Origin: Chloroflexota bacterium
GTDB taxonomy: Bacteria > Chloroflexota > UBA11872 > UBA12225 > JAJDUF01
Assembly (NCBI GenBank): GCA_022826725.1
Contig: JAJDUF010000004.1
Location: 62,001 to 126,000, forward strand
Length of the DNA stretch: 64,000 nucleotides
Reading direction: 5' to 3'
The position numbers and the translations under genes were made by a program. The notes beneath the pieces were generated by a model. It saw only the letters and a list, made by a program, of their open reading frames with translations, was not told the DNA's origin and made no database searches. Each line of letters starts with the position of its first letter. The stretch's first letter is position 1. Of this stretch, positions 17,835 to 27,409 are shown in pieces.

Positions 17835-19007
17835 ATGGACGACTCCACAAGACGCCCCATCCGTATCGTGCGCGTGATTGCGCGGCTCAACGTAGGCGGG
17901 CCGGCGGTCTACACGATCTCTCTCACTGCCGGACTCGACCCGGCACAGTTCCGACAATGGCTCGTGACCGGCGTGGCGGCATCCTACGAAGGCGACATGC
18001 TATCGGATGCCGAGGCGCGCGGTGTCACACCAATCGTTGTTCCGTATCTGGGACGCGCGATAGACGCGCGTGACGACCTACGCGCCTTCATGGCCCTCGT
18101 GCGCTTGTTCCGGCAGCTACGCCCGGATATTGTCGAGACGCACACGGCCAAGGCCGGCGTGATCGGCCGGCTCGCTGCCTGGGCCGCCGGCGTTCCCGTC
18201 ACAGTGCATACCTTCCATGGCCACGTCTTTCACAGCTACTTCAGCCCGGTCCGCAGCGCCCTCGTCCGGTGGATCGAACGGCTGCTCGCGCTACGGACGA
18301 CACGCATCATCGCCCTCGGCCCGGCCCAGCGGGCCGAGATTCTGGGCTATGGCGTGGGGCACCCCGCGCAGATAGTGTCGGTACCTATCGGCCTCGACCT
18401 GGAGCCATATCGCGCCAGCGAGCGCCACCGCGGCCGGCTGCGAGCCGAGCTAGGGGTTGGGCCGGGTACCGGGCTCGTAGGGATCGTCGCCCGGCTGACG
18501 GCAATCAAGGCCCACGAGGTCTTTCTGCAAGCGGCTGCCGCCGTGTGCCGGCAGTATCCCGACACGCAGTTCGTCGTGGTCGGTGCCGGCGAGCGCCGGG
18601 AAGAGTTAGCGCAGTTGGCGGAGGAGCACGGCATCGCCCCGGCCGTGCATTGGCTCGGCTGGCGACGCGACCTGCCGGTGGTCTATGCCGACCTCGACGT
18701 TGTAGCTCTCACTTCCCGCAACGAGGGCCTGCCCACGACGTTGGTAGAAGCAATGGCCGCCGGGCGTCCGGTAGTGGCGACGCGAGTAGGTGGCGTGCCG
18801 ACGTTGGTGACGCACGGTGAGACCGGACTACTGGCTCCTACCGGCGACGCGAACGCGCTCGCGGCCGCGATGCTCACCGTGCTGCACAATCGGCAGTACG
18901 CCGAGCGGCTGGGGACGGCGGCGCGCGCGTCCGTCTATCCGGCCTATGACCTTTCGGCATTTATCCCGCGCATGGCTGACTTCTACCGCCGCCTTGTGGC
19001 ACAATGA
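17835..19007 (+). CDS. GT4-family glycosyltransferase
   Basis: 390 residues with GT-B layout. The N-terminal half begins RIVRVIARLNVGGPAVYT and includes ETHTAKAGVIGRLAAWAAGV; the donor half has VGIVARLTAIKAHEVFL and the motif NEGLPTTLVEAMAAGRPVVA. It resembles enzymes of exopolysaccharide and O-antigen clusters. The WecA-like gene follows after about 100 bases on the same strand, which suggests a small unit in which the lipid-linked first sugar is made and extended. Confidence 0.92.
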   Translation: MDDSTRRPIRIVRVIARLNVGGPAVYTISLTAGLDPAQFRQWLVTGVAASYEGDMLSDAEARGVTPIVVPYLGRAIDARDDLRAFMALVRLFRQLRPDIVETHTAKAGVIGRLAAWAAGVPVTVHTFHGHVFHSYFSPVRSALVRWIERLLALRTTRIIALGPAQRAEILGYGVGHPAQIVSVPIGLDLEPYRASERHRGRLRAELGVGPGTGLVGIVARLTAIKAHEVFLQAAAAVCRQYPDTQFVVVGAGERREELAQLAEEHGIAPAVHWLGWRRDLPVVYADLDVVALTSRNEGLPTTLVEAMAAGRPVVATRVGGVPTLVTHGETGLLAPTGDANALAAAMLTVLHNRQYAERLGTAARASVYPAYDLSAFIPRMADFYRRLVAQ

Positions 19008-19103
19008 CGCCGCTCCGCTGACCCGCGGGAAGAGAGTTGTGCGGATTTGGCGAGGTTCGGCCTGCGTTGATGGTGCGCTTGGACGGGAGAAGCTGGCAAG
19101 AAC

Positions 19104-20072
19104 GTGAGTGGCAACGGGCCGGACCTCTGGGCACTGTACCTAGCGGTCTTCTCCAGTGCGTTGGCGGTCGTGCTGCTTGCGACGCCGTGGGCCATGTCCG
19201 CGGCCCGTCGCCTCGGCGTGCTCGACGTGCCCAGCGCCCGCAAGGTGCATCTTCAGCCAACCCCGTTGCTGGGCGGCGTGGCCATTTACGCGGCCATCTG
19301 GATTGCCCTCCTGCTCATCTCCCGCCTGGAGCTGGCCCGGCAGTACGTCTTTCTGCCGGACACGACCGGCGAGTTGGCACTCATTTTCCTGAGCACGGTC
19401 GTGCTCATCCTGGTCGGCATCCTTGATGACCGCACGACCGGCGGCATCCCACCGTGGGCCAAGCTGCTCGGTCAGCTCCTCGCCGCGGCTATCGTGCTGA
19501 CCGCGGGCGTCCGCTTCCAAATCTTCGGATTGCTTCCCCTCGACCTGGTCCTGACGCTCGTCTGGCTCGTCGGCATTAGCAATGCCGTGAACTTTCTGGA
19601 CAACATAGACGGTCTTTCCGCCGGGGCAACGGCCATCGCAGCCGCGTTCTTTTTCCTATTGGCGTCGGCAAACGGACAGTACCTCGTCGCGATCATGGCC
19701 CTGGCCGTGGCGGGCGGCTGCCTCGGCTTCCTGCGCTACAACTTCAACCCCGCCGTGATCTTCATGGGTGACGCCGGCACACTCTTCCTCGGCTTCCTCC
19801 TCGCTATCATTGGCGCCAAGCTACAACCGGGGCCGACCGGCTGGTGGGGCTTGCTCGCAGCCGTCCTCATCCTCATTCTGCCGATCTTCGATACGACGTT
19901 CGTCACCTTGAATCGCCTCCGCACTGGCCGCCGTGTCACCCAAGGCGGCAAGGACCACACCAGCCATCTGCTGGTGCGCCGCGGCCTGCCCCACAGACAG
20001 GCGGTCCTCCTGCTCTATACGGTGGCGCTGGCCGGGGGCGGCGCGGCCCTGGCCCTCACCTGGATTAGCTAG
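19104..20072 (+). CDS. Undecaprenyl-phosphate sugar-1-phosphate transferase (WecA/TagO type)
   Basis: 322 residues, about ten to eleven membrane spans. It has the signature of the MraY/WecA superfamily: RKVHLQPTPLLGGVAIY, the Asp pair in ILVGILDDRT, NFLDNIDGLSAG, FMGDAGTLFLGF, and the terminal GGKDHTSHLLVRRGL His region that separates WecA/TagO from MraY. It would transfer GlcNAc-1-phosphate or a similar sugar from UDP to undecaprenyl phosphate in the membrane. The start is a GTG at 19104. A second enzyme of the superfamily, MraY, lies at 43266. Confidence 0.93.
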   Translation: MSGNGPDLWALYLAVFSSALAVVLLATPWAMSAARRLGVLDVPSARKVHLQPTPLLGGVAIYAAIWIALLLISRLELARQYVFLPDTTGELALIFLSTVVLILVGILDDRTTGGIPPWAKLLGQLLAAAIVLTAGVRFQIFGLLPLDLVLTLVWLVGISNAVNFLDNIDGLSAGATAIAAAFFFLLASANGQYLVAIMALAVAGGCLGFLRYNFNPAVIFMGDAGTLFLGFLLAIIGAKLQPGPTGWWGLLAAVLILILPIFDTTFVTLNRLRTGRRVTQGGKDHTSHLLVRRGLPHRQAVLLLYTVALAGGGAALALTWIS

Positions 20073-20251
20073 AGCCAGAGTAGCGTGCCGGCCCACCCAC
20101 GGACCAGAACCTTTCCCCGCCGGTAACCGTCCCTAGGGTGATGGCTCGTGCCGCCTGGCGGCAGCATTGGCCGCGAGCCGGTACACACGCCGCGCCGCTA
20201 CTCAGAACGCACCGGGAGCGCCAAGCACTATTGCGAATGTGGCACAGACCT

Positions 20252-20280
20252 TTGAAACCGATCCGCGTCTAGTACATAAT
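20252..20280 (+). promoter_or_regulatory. Predicted sigma70-type promoter for the TPR gene
   Basis: TTGAAA (20252-20257) and CATAAT (20275-20280) are separated by 17 bases and lie 58 bases before the ATG at 20338. Confidence 0.5.
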
Positions 20281-20337
20281 AATGATGGTGGGCCCGATGC
20301 AGTGCGTGACTGCTATCGGCGCTCAGGGGGGTGAACC

Positions 20338-20913
20338 ATGGACGAAAGGATGCAGGCTGGGACTGTGCCGTGGCCGTGGATACGCAGACTGTGGCTGATG
20401 AAAAGGCACCCGGAGGAGGTCCGTCAGGCATGGCTACGGACGCCCAAGGCCCGCGGGCTTGCCGCCGCTCAGGAAGGGCGGTTGCCCGCGGCTATTCGCT
20501 TGCTGGAACAGGCACGCCGGGAGAACACCTGGGCCGACCCTGACCTCGATGCCCATATCTCCGAGTTGCGGGCCATTCGCCGCTACCGGCGGCGCCTCCA
20601 AAATCGCCCGAACGACCCCGAGGCCATGGTGGAGCTGGGCAAAGCCTTGATGGCGCAGGAGTTGGCCGACGAAGCCCTGGCCTGCTTCCGCAAGGCAACC
20701 GTGTTGGCGCCCACGTATGCTGAGGCCTACACCATGATCGGCCTGGAGTTGCAATATCGCGGCGACTTAACCGGCGCCGAGGAGGCGTACCGGCAATCGC
20801 TGCGGTACGACCCTAATCAGTTGGCGGTGCGGAAGTACCTGCGTAGCATACAGCAAGGCCACGACGGGCAGTTCGCCGACGATGTAGACGTGGCCCTCGC
20901 TGCCGGAGCCTAG
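20338..20913 (+). CDS. TPR-containing protein
   Basis: 191 residues. The ATG follows a strong AGGGGGGTG site. The first ~60 residues are basic and helical with one half-repeat (GLAAAQEGRLPAAIRLLEQA). Residues about 90-165 form two tetratricopeptide repeats (PEAMVELGKALMAQELADEA and AEAYTMIGLELQYRGDLTGA). There is no signal peptide, so it is probably a cytoplasmic scaffold. Its partner is not apparent; neighbours are a WecA-type transferase and a PHP protein. Confidence 0.8.
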   Translation: MDERMQAGTVPWPWIRRLWLMKRHPEEVRQAWLRTPKARGLAAAQEGRLPAAIRLLEQARRENTWADPDLDAHISELRAIRRYRRRLQNRPNDPEAMVELGKALMAQELADEALACFRKATVLAPTYAEAYTMIGLELQYRGDLTGAEEAYRQSLRYDPNQLAVRKYLRSIQQGHDGQFADDVDVALAAGA

Positions 20914-20926
20914 CCGCCGCCTGCCA

Positions 20927-20944
20927 TTCCCACGAAAGTGGGAA
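20927..20944. repeat. GAAA-loop hairpin repeat, copy 1
   Basis: TTCCCAC and GTGGGAA pair around a GAAA loop. A GC variant with the same loop is at 51435-51452, and a related half element near 17265. They look like dispersed small palindromes. Confidence 0.6.
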
Positions 20945-20985
20945 CCCACGTCGCCTGCGGGGCGAGGTACGGGCTATCAGTGAGA

Positions 20986-21738
20986 TCATCCCCGGCGCTG
21001 CCGCGCGGGGGTAAGCACCTCCTTCAGCTCGCGGAGCGGCTTCACGGCCAACGCGCGGAATGCTTGCCGCGCGTGGTCCCGCACCCCTACGGCAGCGGCT
21101 GCCTCGCCCCAGCGAGCACGTACCGTGCCCGCTCGCAGCGCATCTGCCAGGTCCGCCGGCGTTGCGCCTGGGAACTCGGTCAAGCCGCTCCCGATCTGGG
21201 CGAGATGGTGAGCATCGCTGCTCCCTAGCTCCGGGAGCCGCCAATGCTCGTCGTTGAGCCGGCGAATACGCGGCGCCAGGCCGCGCGCTGCGACGCTGGC
21301 ATTGCAGGCCTCGATTCCGGCGATGGGCACCGCTTGCGCCAGCAATCGCGTCAGCGCGCGTTGCCCGACGCTCGGCGTCCAGCGGCAGAGCGGATGTGGA
21401 ATGACCACAATCCCCCCGTGGTCGTGGACCAGCGCAGCGGTGTAGCCCAGTGAGCGGTGCCGCGGGAAGGGCTTGGTCGGGAACGGTGGCTCGAAGAAGT
21501 AGGCCAGGAGATGCCGCCCCCAGGAAGCGCTAATCTCTGTGCCGAACACTACCTCCAAGCGGGCGCTCGGCCGGGCTGCCACCCAGTCCAGTGCTGCCAG
21601 CGCGCCGCGCACCTGATCGTGGTCGGCAATAGCGACGACATCGAGCGCGGTGTGATATTCGGCGTAATCCAGCACGGCCTCGACGGAGGCCATACCATCG
21701 CTGTGGGTGGTGTGGATGTGTAGGTCGGCGAGACCCAT
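20986..21738 (-). CDS. PHP-domain metal-dependent phosphoesterase
   Basis: The ATG at 21738 starts a product of 250 residues; the frame opens 14 codons earlier, but the metal motif sits right after this Met (LADLHIHTTHSDG). Other PHP metal ligands are visible in IADHD, GTEIS, VIPHPLC and the terminal GSSDAHHLAQIG. This is the arrangement of the YciV/TrpH-like branch, whose known members hydrolyse small phosphate esters such as nucleoside 3',5'-bisphosphates, or act on 5' ends of RNA. It is divergent from the next gene, and its substrate is not determined. Confidence 0.85.
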   Translation of the reverse strand: MGLADLHIHTTHSDGMASVEAVLDYAEYHTALDVVAIADHDQVRGALAALDWVAARPSARLEVVFGTEISASWGRHLLAYFFEPPFPTKPFPRHRSLGYTAALVHDHGGIVVIPHPLCRWTPSVGQRALTRLLAQAVPIAGIEACNASVAARGLAPRIRRLNDEHWRLPELGSSDAHHLAQIGSGLTEFPGATPADLADALRAGTVRARWGEAAAAVGVRDHARQAFRALAVKPLRELKEVLTPARQRRG

Positions 21739-22032
21739 AGCGTATCCCCGGCATTGGGAGTAGCGGTGCCTACATTGCACCTACCATCCAGTATACGTAC
21801 TGCGTATCGTCTGCGGCACCGGCCGCTTCTCGGCGGCGCCGCCTTGCCGGTAAGCGAGCGAGACGACTGCTACAATCGGCTCGCAGCAAAGCACGGGCGC
21901 TCCATCCGGCCTTCACCCGAGCTTAGGACCGCCCGGATACACCACACCTGACGGTGCCTCCGAGCACACGGGCTTCGGAGCGGAAGATGTGGTCACGAGT
22001 GTCCGCTGCTCAGGGGAGCGGGAGTACAAGCC

Positions 22033-22824
22033 GTGCCGCGCGGACGTAGCCATTGGTCACTGCTGGGCAGTCTGCGCGATGCCTTGGCCACCGCTGCTCC
22101 GGCAGCGCATACCCTGATTACCACGCAGCCGGCCACCTACTTTGCCGGCGGCATCCTCCCGGATGCGCTTCGGCTCTTTGCCGGGATGAACAAGTATGAT
22201 ACGCACTGCTACGACGATCAGTGTCCGGCGACATGGGATCAGGCCATAGCCACCATCTGCGCTCGCCACCCGGCCGTAGCCAACCCGGACCGACTCGACT
22301 CAGCCGGCACCGCCTGGATGCTCGGAGTTATCGCGCACATTACGGCGGACCTTGCTTACTGGGAGCATATCATCTCACTGCTCCCGCCCGGACCACCATG
22401 GGACGAGCACCACTACGGCGCGTGGCTGCTCGTGGATCGGCTCCCGATCCCGGCCGCCGACCGGCGCTTGCAGTGGCGCGACGTGGCCCTCGACGCCCTA
22501 CCACCCTTCGGCAACGTAGACGCGCTGCGCCGCCTCTGGGACCAGATGGTGGAGCGCGTCTTGCCATCGGATGATCCCTGGGTGGTGGAGAGCGGCTACC
22601 GTTCGTCCGGGTATAGCCCTAGCCTGCGTCGCAACGAGGCACATCCATCGCTCTCACTCGACGCGCTGGTGCAGCAGCACCGCGGGGAGTGGGCCGCGCA
22701 CGTGTCCCTCGTGTATGACTTACTGATCCCGGAGCGCCGCGATGCCTTCGTCGCCGGCGCCATAGCACGTGGCACGCGCCAGATCGAGCGCTACCTACGC
22801 GGCGACTTTGTACCGGACGAGTAG
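22033..22824 (+). CDS. Possible Zn-dependent phospholipase C-like protein
   Basis: 263 residues from a GTG. The segment ATYFAGGILPDALRLFAG, then KYDTHCYDD, then TAWMLGVIAHITADLAYWEH recalls the bacterial branch of the zinc-dependent phospholipase C-like fold, where a conserved PD, a His and an H-x3-D motif bind metal. The rest, including a long C-terminal half with WAAHVSLVYDLLIPERRDAF, is not diagnostic. No signal peptide is present. The call rests on motif resemblance only; function unknown. Confidence 0.5.
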   Translation: MPRGRSHWSLLGSLRDALATAAPAAHTLITTQPATYFAGGILPDALRLFAGMNKYDTHCYDDQCPATWDQAIATICARHPAVANPDRLDSAGTAWMLGVIAHITADLAYWEHIISLLPPGPPWDEHHYGAWLLVDRLPIPAADRRLQWRDVALDALPPFGNVDALRRLWDQMVERVLPSDDPWVVESGYRSSGYSPSLRRNEAHPSLSLDALVQQHRGEWAAHVSLVYDLLIPERRDAFVAGAIARGTRQIERYLRGDFVPDE

Positions 22825-22850
22825 CGACACACCGATGTACGCTGCATCTC

Positions 22851-24758
22851 CTACCGGTCGGGAATCCACGGTGCTGATAGGTCGGGGGCCGGGTCGGGCG
22901 GCGGTAGGTCCTCAGCAGCCACGAACTTGACAGGCACGACGCGCACGGACGCCTGCACGGCCTCCCGGATCGCCGCGGCGGTCCGCGCCACGTCCACCGG
23001 GCGCCGGCGCCCGTCAGCCGTCTGCGGGCCAAGCGCACGCTGCCTGGCCTCGACTGCAATGGCCGTCACGTGCGTATCGAGCCGGCCCGGGTCGAGATAC
23101 GGCTCGGGACCGTCCGCACCCTGCCGGAAGCGCAGCATCTTCGCCAAGTCCGCCGGTGCAATAGGCCAGGTATACGCACCGTAGCTCACCTCCACCGGCC
23201 GGGCGGCCAGTTGCTCGGCTTGCTGGCGCAACGGTTCCAGCAGCACTGCGACCTCTGCCGGGTGAGCCGGGCGCGCCTGCACGCCTGCTACACGCGCCGC
23301 CCGGTCCTGACTCACGAATGCCGCCGCCAGGGCGGCATATGTCGCCGGACCATCCGGCATGAGACCGCTGCTCCCGCCGCTGACCTCGACACGACCGTCA
23401 CGCAGTGCAAAGCGAGCCAACTCGACCCTCACCGCCACCGCAGCGGCCACTTCCGCCCCGATGAACGCCTCCACTTGCGCTTGGTCAAGAGCTACTTCCA
23501 AGTCTGGCAGTGTTGCTGGCGCTATGGGCGCCGTCGCGGACTCGATAGGCTGGAGAATCACCAAATCCAGCAGCGCCTGTCCCTCCAGAACCCATTCCCG
23601 GCTCGCGTGGCGCAGCACGAGCGGCTGCGTGAGACGTTGGCCGGCCTGCCGCAGCAGCAAGTCCAGCGCTGCCTCGGACAGCGTCGCTTGCACGGTTACC
23701 ATGAGCAGTGTGAGCAGCCGTTGCTCGGTGAGCGCCTGCCCCATGACGAGGCGCACCGCCGCTGCCTCGTCGAGCGCCGCGCCGGCCCGCCCCGATTGCA
23801 GCGCAATCGCGCCGTCGGTCAACTCCAGCGAGGGGGTGCCCGGTGGGTCGTTTGCATCGGCAGCGACGCTCGCTACGAAAGCCCTCACCTTGTCCTCGCG
23901 CAGTCGTGCCACCGGAGCGGCCTGCTCGGTGGCCAGCGCCTCGGTGTCCAGCATTGAGAAGAGCACGTCCGGTTCTAGGGACCAGGTCTTGTCACCGGCC
24001 CGGAGCACCAGCGGAGATTGGAGTAAGTGGTCTACCGCGGCACGTGGTCGCTCGAGGTCGGCTTCGGTGACGCGAACGGGCAGTTCCTCGAGCACCAGGT
24101 CGAGAGTCGAGGGCAGTTGGCCGGCCAAGCTCCGCTGCAAGCGCAACAGCGTCTCCTCGACTTTGAGTTGCCGACCTGGCTGAGAGCGTTCAATCAAGCT
24201 GACGAACCCCGCGTCGGAATTGGTTACCCGGAGCGTCGCGCTGACCGGCTCTCGACTAAGCTGCTCGGCGAGTTGTTGTAGCACCTCTCTCGCTTGCTCG
24301 CTATCGAGCGTCAGCGCGCCGGGCACAACGTAGCCGCGGGTGAGCAGCCTGAACTGGCTCATCAGCCAACTCCCCAGGGGCAGATCGCGGCCTACCCACC
24401 AGGCATCGTCCACCAATCGCAGAATCTCCTCGTCTGCCGCGTCCAGCCCCAGCGCCATCAACGTGATCGGCGGCACCTCGTCCGGCACACGGACCCGCAG
24501 CGGTTGCTGTCGGACGTTGTGGACATAGGCGCGTAGCGCCATCTCGGCCTCGGCGCGAGTAGCGCGTCCGACCGATAGCCCCAACACGGTCACGCCAGGG
24601 TAGATACGGTTCTGGTGTACCTGGCGATAGGCGTACACGCCGCCAATACCGAGCACGAGAAAGAAGACCAGCGCCAGAATCACTATAGGTAAGCACGACC
24701 ACACCGTGGACGGGGACCGCTCCGTCGGGAGGAGAATCTGCCGGTCGTAGACGGACAT
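22851..24758 (-). CDS. Membrane-anchored peptidoglycan-binding protein (PG_binding_4 repeats, no VanW domain)
   Basis: 635 residues from the ATG at 24758; the frame runs on into the upstream gene, so an earlier start is unlikely. After a short cytoplasmic part, one membrane span (IVILALVFFLVLGIGGVYAY) leads to IYPGVTVLGLSVGRATRAEA, the typical opening of PG_binding_4 modules, of which several diverged copies follow (AADEEILRLVD, LDTEALATEQ). VanW and L,D-transpeptidase relatives usually continue with a catalytic domain, but this protein ends in a Pro/Asp-rich tail, so it probably only binds cell-wall material outside the membrane. It lies 58 bases after the PEP-synthase-like gene on the same strand. 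Confidence 0.75.
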   Translation of the reverse strand: MSVYDRQILLPTERSPSTVWSCLPIVILALVFFLVLGIGGVYAYRQVHQNRIYPGVTVLGLSVGRATRAEAEMALRAYVHNVRQQPLRVRVPDEVPPITLMALGLDAADEEILRLVDDAWWVGRDLPLGSWLMSQFRLLTRGYVVPGALTLDSEQAREVLQQLAEQLSREPVSATLRVTNSDAGFVSLIERSQPGRQLKVEETLLRLQRSLAGQLPSTLDLVLEELPVRVTEADLERPRAAVDHLLQSPLVLRAGDKTWSLEPDVLFSMLDTEALATEQAAPVARLREDKVRAFVASVAADANDPPGTPSLELTDGAIALQSGRAGAALDEAAAVRLVMGQALTEQRLLTLLMVTVQATLSEAALDLLLRQAGQRLTQPLVLRHASREWVLEGQALLDLVILQPIESATAPIAPATLPDLEVALDQAQVEAFIGAEVAAAVAVRVELARFALRDGRVEVSGGSSGLMPDGPATYAALAAAFVSQDRAARVAGVQARPAHPAEVAVLLEPLRQQAEQLAARPVEVSYGAYTWPIAPADLAKMLRFRQGADGPEPYLDPGRLDTHVTAIAVEARQRALGPQTADGRRRPVDVARTAAAIREAVQASVRVVPVKFVAAEDLPPPDPAPDLSAPWIPDR

Positions 24759-24816
24759 GCGCTCACTATAACGCTCGGAGAGCGTTTGGCCGGCCGCTTC
24801 TCGCGTCAGGAGTGCA

Positions 24817-27267
24817 TCAGGAGTCCGCCAGCCGCCGGACGATGCCGGCACTACCGTCAACGAGGACGCGCTCACCGTTATGGAAGGCATTGGTCACGCC
24901 GGGAATGGCCACGACGCAGGGTAGACCGTACTCGCGGGCGACAATGGCGGCGTGCGACATCGTTGCACCGGTTTCGGTCACTACCGCCGCGGCCGTGTGA
25001 AAGAGCGGTGTCCAGGCCGGACCGGTCGCCGGGGCAATGAGTACCTCGCCGGGCCGGAGTTGTCCGAAACCGGCCGGGTCGAGAATGATCCGGGCGACCC
25101 CCTTGGCGCGTCCTGGACTGGCGGCCACACCACGCAGGTCGTTGCCAATCGGCGTTGCAATGGTCTGCCACTCGTGCCAGCGTCGCCGGACCGCCGCCCA
25201 GACCGGCCGCCGTGCTTCCACCGTCGCCGCCACGTCCAAGTCACCGCGCACTGCCGCCGCGATCTCTGCCAACCGCAGCAAGAAAATCTCGTCGTCGCTC
25301 TTCAGCCGGCCCGCCTGCTGCCAACGCCGGCCCAGCTCGACCAGGCTACGCCGCGCCACACCGATCAGGGCAAAGATGTAGTAGTGGCTATCTTCACGTA
25401 GGCGGAGCGCGGTGCGTAGCGCCGGCAGCGACCGTCGGAGGAGCGGGCGCAGCGATGCCGGCACCGTCGCCGCGGCCTGCTCGATGGCTTTCTGAGCACG
25501 CCGGCGCAGCGCATAGACTTCCGTTGGTGACGCGGGCACCGGACCGGCCGCGAGTGCCCCGATCAGCACGACGACACGCTCCGGCTGTGCCTCCCACGGT
25601 GGCAGCCGCACACTCAGTCCCCGGCTCTCCCGCAAGCCCCAGCGCCGCAGAAACGACACCAGCCGGTCACCAAACGCCCGGACTCCCGGCTCCGGGTGCA
25701 TTGCAAGCGCATCGAGTACCGCCGCCGGTCCGGTCGTAGCCCAGAGCTGCTGGAGGCCAGGCGTCTCCTGCACGTCGGCAGCGAGGTCCGCCAGCTCAAC
25801 ATTGATCTGGTTGGTGACGGTGGGCAGACCCGCCAAGAGGTCGGAGCCGATGCGCTGCAAGTCCGGGTGCCGGCTCGCCCATCTGATCCACACCAGCGCC
25901 GGTAGCGCCCGGAGCAGCGCCCCGGTGAGCGCAAACCAGCGCGGCCCGGCGGCGCGGTACAGCGCGGCGACGACGGCTTGGAGGTGAGCAACGAGGCCGG
26001 CGTCATCCAGCACGGCCGGCTCCACGCGCCCGAACCGCTCGATCTCGTCCTGCATTCGCGGCAACTCGCGGCCATACCAGTCGTTCGGGTGGTGTGCGAG
26101 TCCCCGCAGCAGCACTGCCAACCGCAGGGGTAGCTGCCAGAGAATGCGCCGCACGTCCGGCAGCAATGGCACCTGCTCGTAACGGATGAGCGGCAGCGGC
26201 AAGCGCAGGAGTTCGGGCACGGGATTGGCCGCGGCCACCACAGCGCCGCCGATGTCCATATCCAGCGGCGCGATCCCCTCCGGAAACACCTCGAAGAGCA
26301 TGGCGGTCACCTGCTCCGGTGGTCGCTGCACGGCGGGCAGCGCGGCTTCCGGTTCGAGGGTGGTGATCGGTCGTGCTTGCAGGAGCCATAGCGTGCCGGC
26401 CGCGTCTACCGCCCATTCGAGGTCTTGCGGCTGGCCAAAATGCGTCTCCGCGCGCCGCGCGAGCGCGTGGAGCGCCCGCACCTGCTCGGAGTCGAGCAGC
26501 GGTCCGCTGGCCGGATCGGCCGGTAGCTTCTCGTGCATGTGGCCGGAGAAGTGGTCCACGACGTAGCGGTCGGGCGTGCGGCTGCCCTGGACCAGCGCCT
26601 CACCGCGCCCCGGCACCGCTTCAATCACCATGCGGCTACGGTCGCTGGTCACCGGGTCAGCCGTGAAGAGCACGCCGGCCGCGGCCGGCTCGATCATGCG
26701 CTGCACGACGACCGCCATCGCCACACGGTCCACCGCGCTGCCTTGCTGCTGGCGATAGGCGATGGCACGGCCCGCCCAGAGCGAGCGCCAGCACTGCCGT
26801 ACCGCCGCGACCACCGCCGCCGCGCCCGTGACACCGAGCAGCGTTTCTTGCTGGCCGGCAAAACTGGCACCGGGCAGGTCCTCGGCCGTGGCCGACGACC
26901 GCACCGCCACGGCCGGCCGTGGCGGCCCACCCTCCACGAGGCCCTCGTAGGCGGCCCCAATGGCCGCGACGGCCGCGGGATCGAGCGCCGCCCGGTCGAA
27001 GGCGGCAGCGATGGTCGCCTCGGCGGCGGCCAGCGCCGCCGGGTCCGACCCGTCGAGGGCAGCCGTGGCGCTCGTGATGGTCTCGTCCAGGCCGGCGGCG
27101 GCGACAAAAGCGTCATAGACCGCAGTGGTCACGACAAAGCCGGCGGGAACCGACAGCCCCGCGCCGAGCAGCTCGCCGAGGTTGGCCCCCTTGCCGCCGG
27201 CCGCAGGTAGATCGGCGGTGCCAAGCACCGTCAACGGCACAATTGGACGTGGCACGGCGGCTTGCAC
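24817..27267 (-). CDS. PEP synthase / rifampicin phosphotransferase-like enzyme
   Basis: 816 residues. The N-terminal ATP-grasp domain of the PPDK/PpsA family is clear (GGKGANLGELLGAGLSVPAG, VRSSATAEDLPGASFAGQQE, EWAVDAAGTLWLLQARPI). A long helical middle region follows. The C-terminus is the swivelling phospho-His domain with TETGATMSHAAIVAREYG, the His in TMSH being the phosphorylated residue. The separate C-terminal PEP/pyruvate TIM barrel of true PEP synthase (which makes it ~800-900 residues) is absent. This ATP-grasp, middle domain, His-domain order is that of rifampicin phosphotransferases and related phosphotransferases. The middle-domain substrate is unknown. The start is a GTG close to AGGAGG. 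Confidence 0.8.
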   Translation of the reverse strand: MQAAVPRPIVPLTVLGTADLPAAGGKGANLGELLGAGLSVPAGFVVTTAVYDAFVAAAGLDETITSATAALDGSDPAALAAAEATIAAAFDRAALDPAAVAAIGAAYEGLVEGGPPRPAVAVRSSATAEDLPGASFAGQQETLLGVTGAAAVVAAVRQCWRSLWAGRAIAYRQQQGSAVDRVAMAVVVQRMIEPAAAGVLFTADPVTSDRSRMVIEAVPGRGEALVQGSRTPDRYVVDHFSGHMHEKLPADPASGPLLDSEQVRALHALARRAETHFGQPQDLEWAVDAAGTLWLLQARPITTLEPEAALPAVQRPPEQVTAMLFEVFPEGIAPLDMDIGGAVVAAANPVPELLRLPLPLIRYEQVPLLPDVRRILWQLPLRLAVLLRGLAHHPNDWYGRELPRMQDEIERFGRVEPAVLDDAGLVAHLQAVVAALYRAAGPRWFALTGALLRALPALVWIRWASRHPDLQRIGSDLLAGLPTVTNQINVELADLAADVQETPGLQQLWATTGPAAVLDALAMHPEPGVRAFGDRLVSFLRRWGLRESRGLSVRLPPWEAQPERVVVLIGALAAGPVPASPTEVYALRRRAQKAIEQAAATVPASLRPLLRRSLPALRTALRLREDSHYYIFALIGVARRSLVELGRRWQQAGRLKSDDEIFLLRLAEIAAAVRGDLDVAATVEARRPVWAAVRRRWHEWQTIATPIGNDLRGVAASPGRAKGVARIILDPAGFGQLRPGEVLIAPATGPAWTPLFHTAAAVVTETGATMSHAAIVAREYGLPCVVAIPGVTNAFHNGERVLVDGSAGIVRRLADS

Positions 27268-27409
27268 AGCCTCCTATCCTCCAGGGCCCCGGCCAACGGC
27301 AACGTCCCCCACGCTGCCCAAGTGATTGTAGCGGTGAAGAGTCGGCCGCCGTCCGCCGGACATCCGTGCAGCCGCTAGAATTCGGTGTGGTACGCAGCGA
27401 GAAATTGCC

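Noticed and set aside
23070-24183. Plus-strand frames of 274-295 codons opposite the peptidoglycan-binding protein
   Set aside because: Shadows; the minus frame has a membrane span and recognisable repeats.
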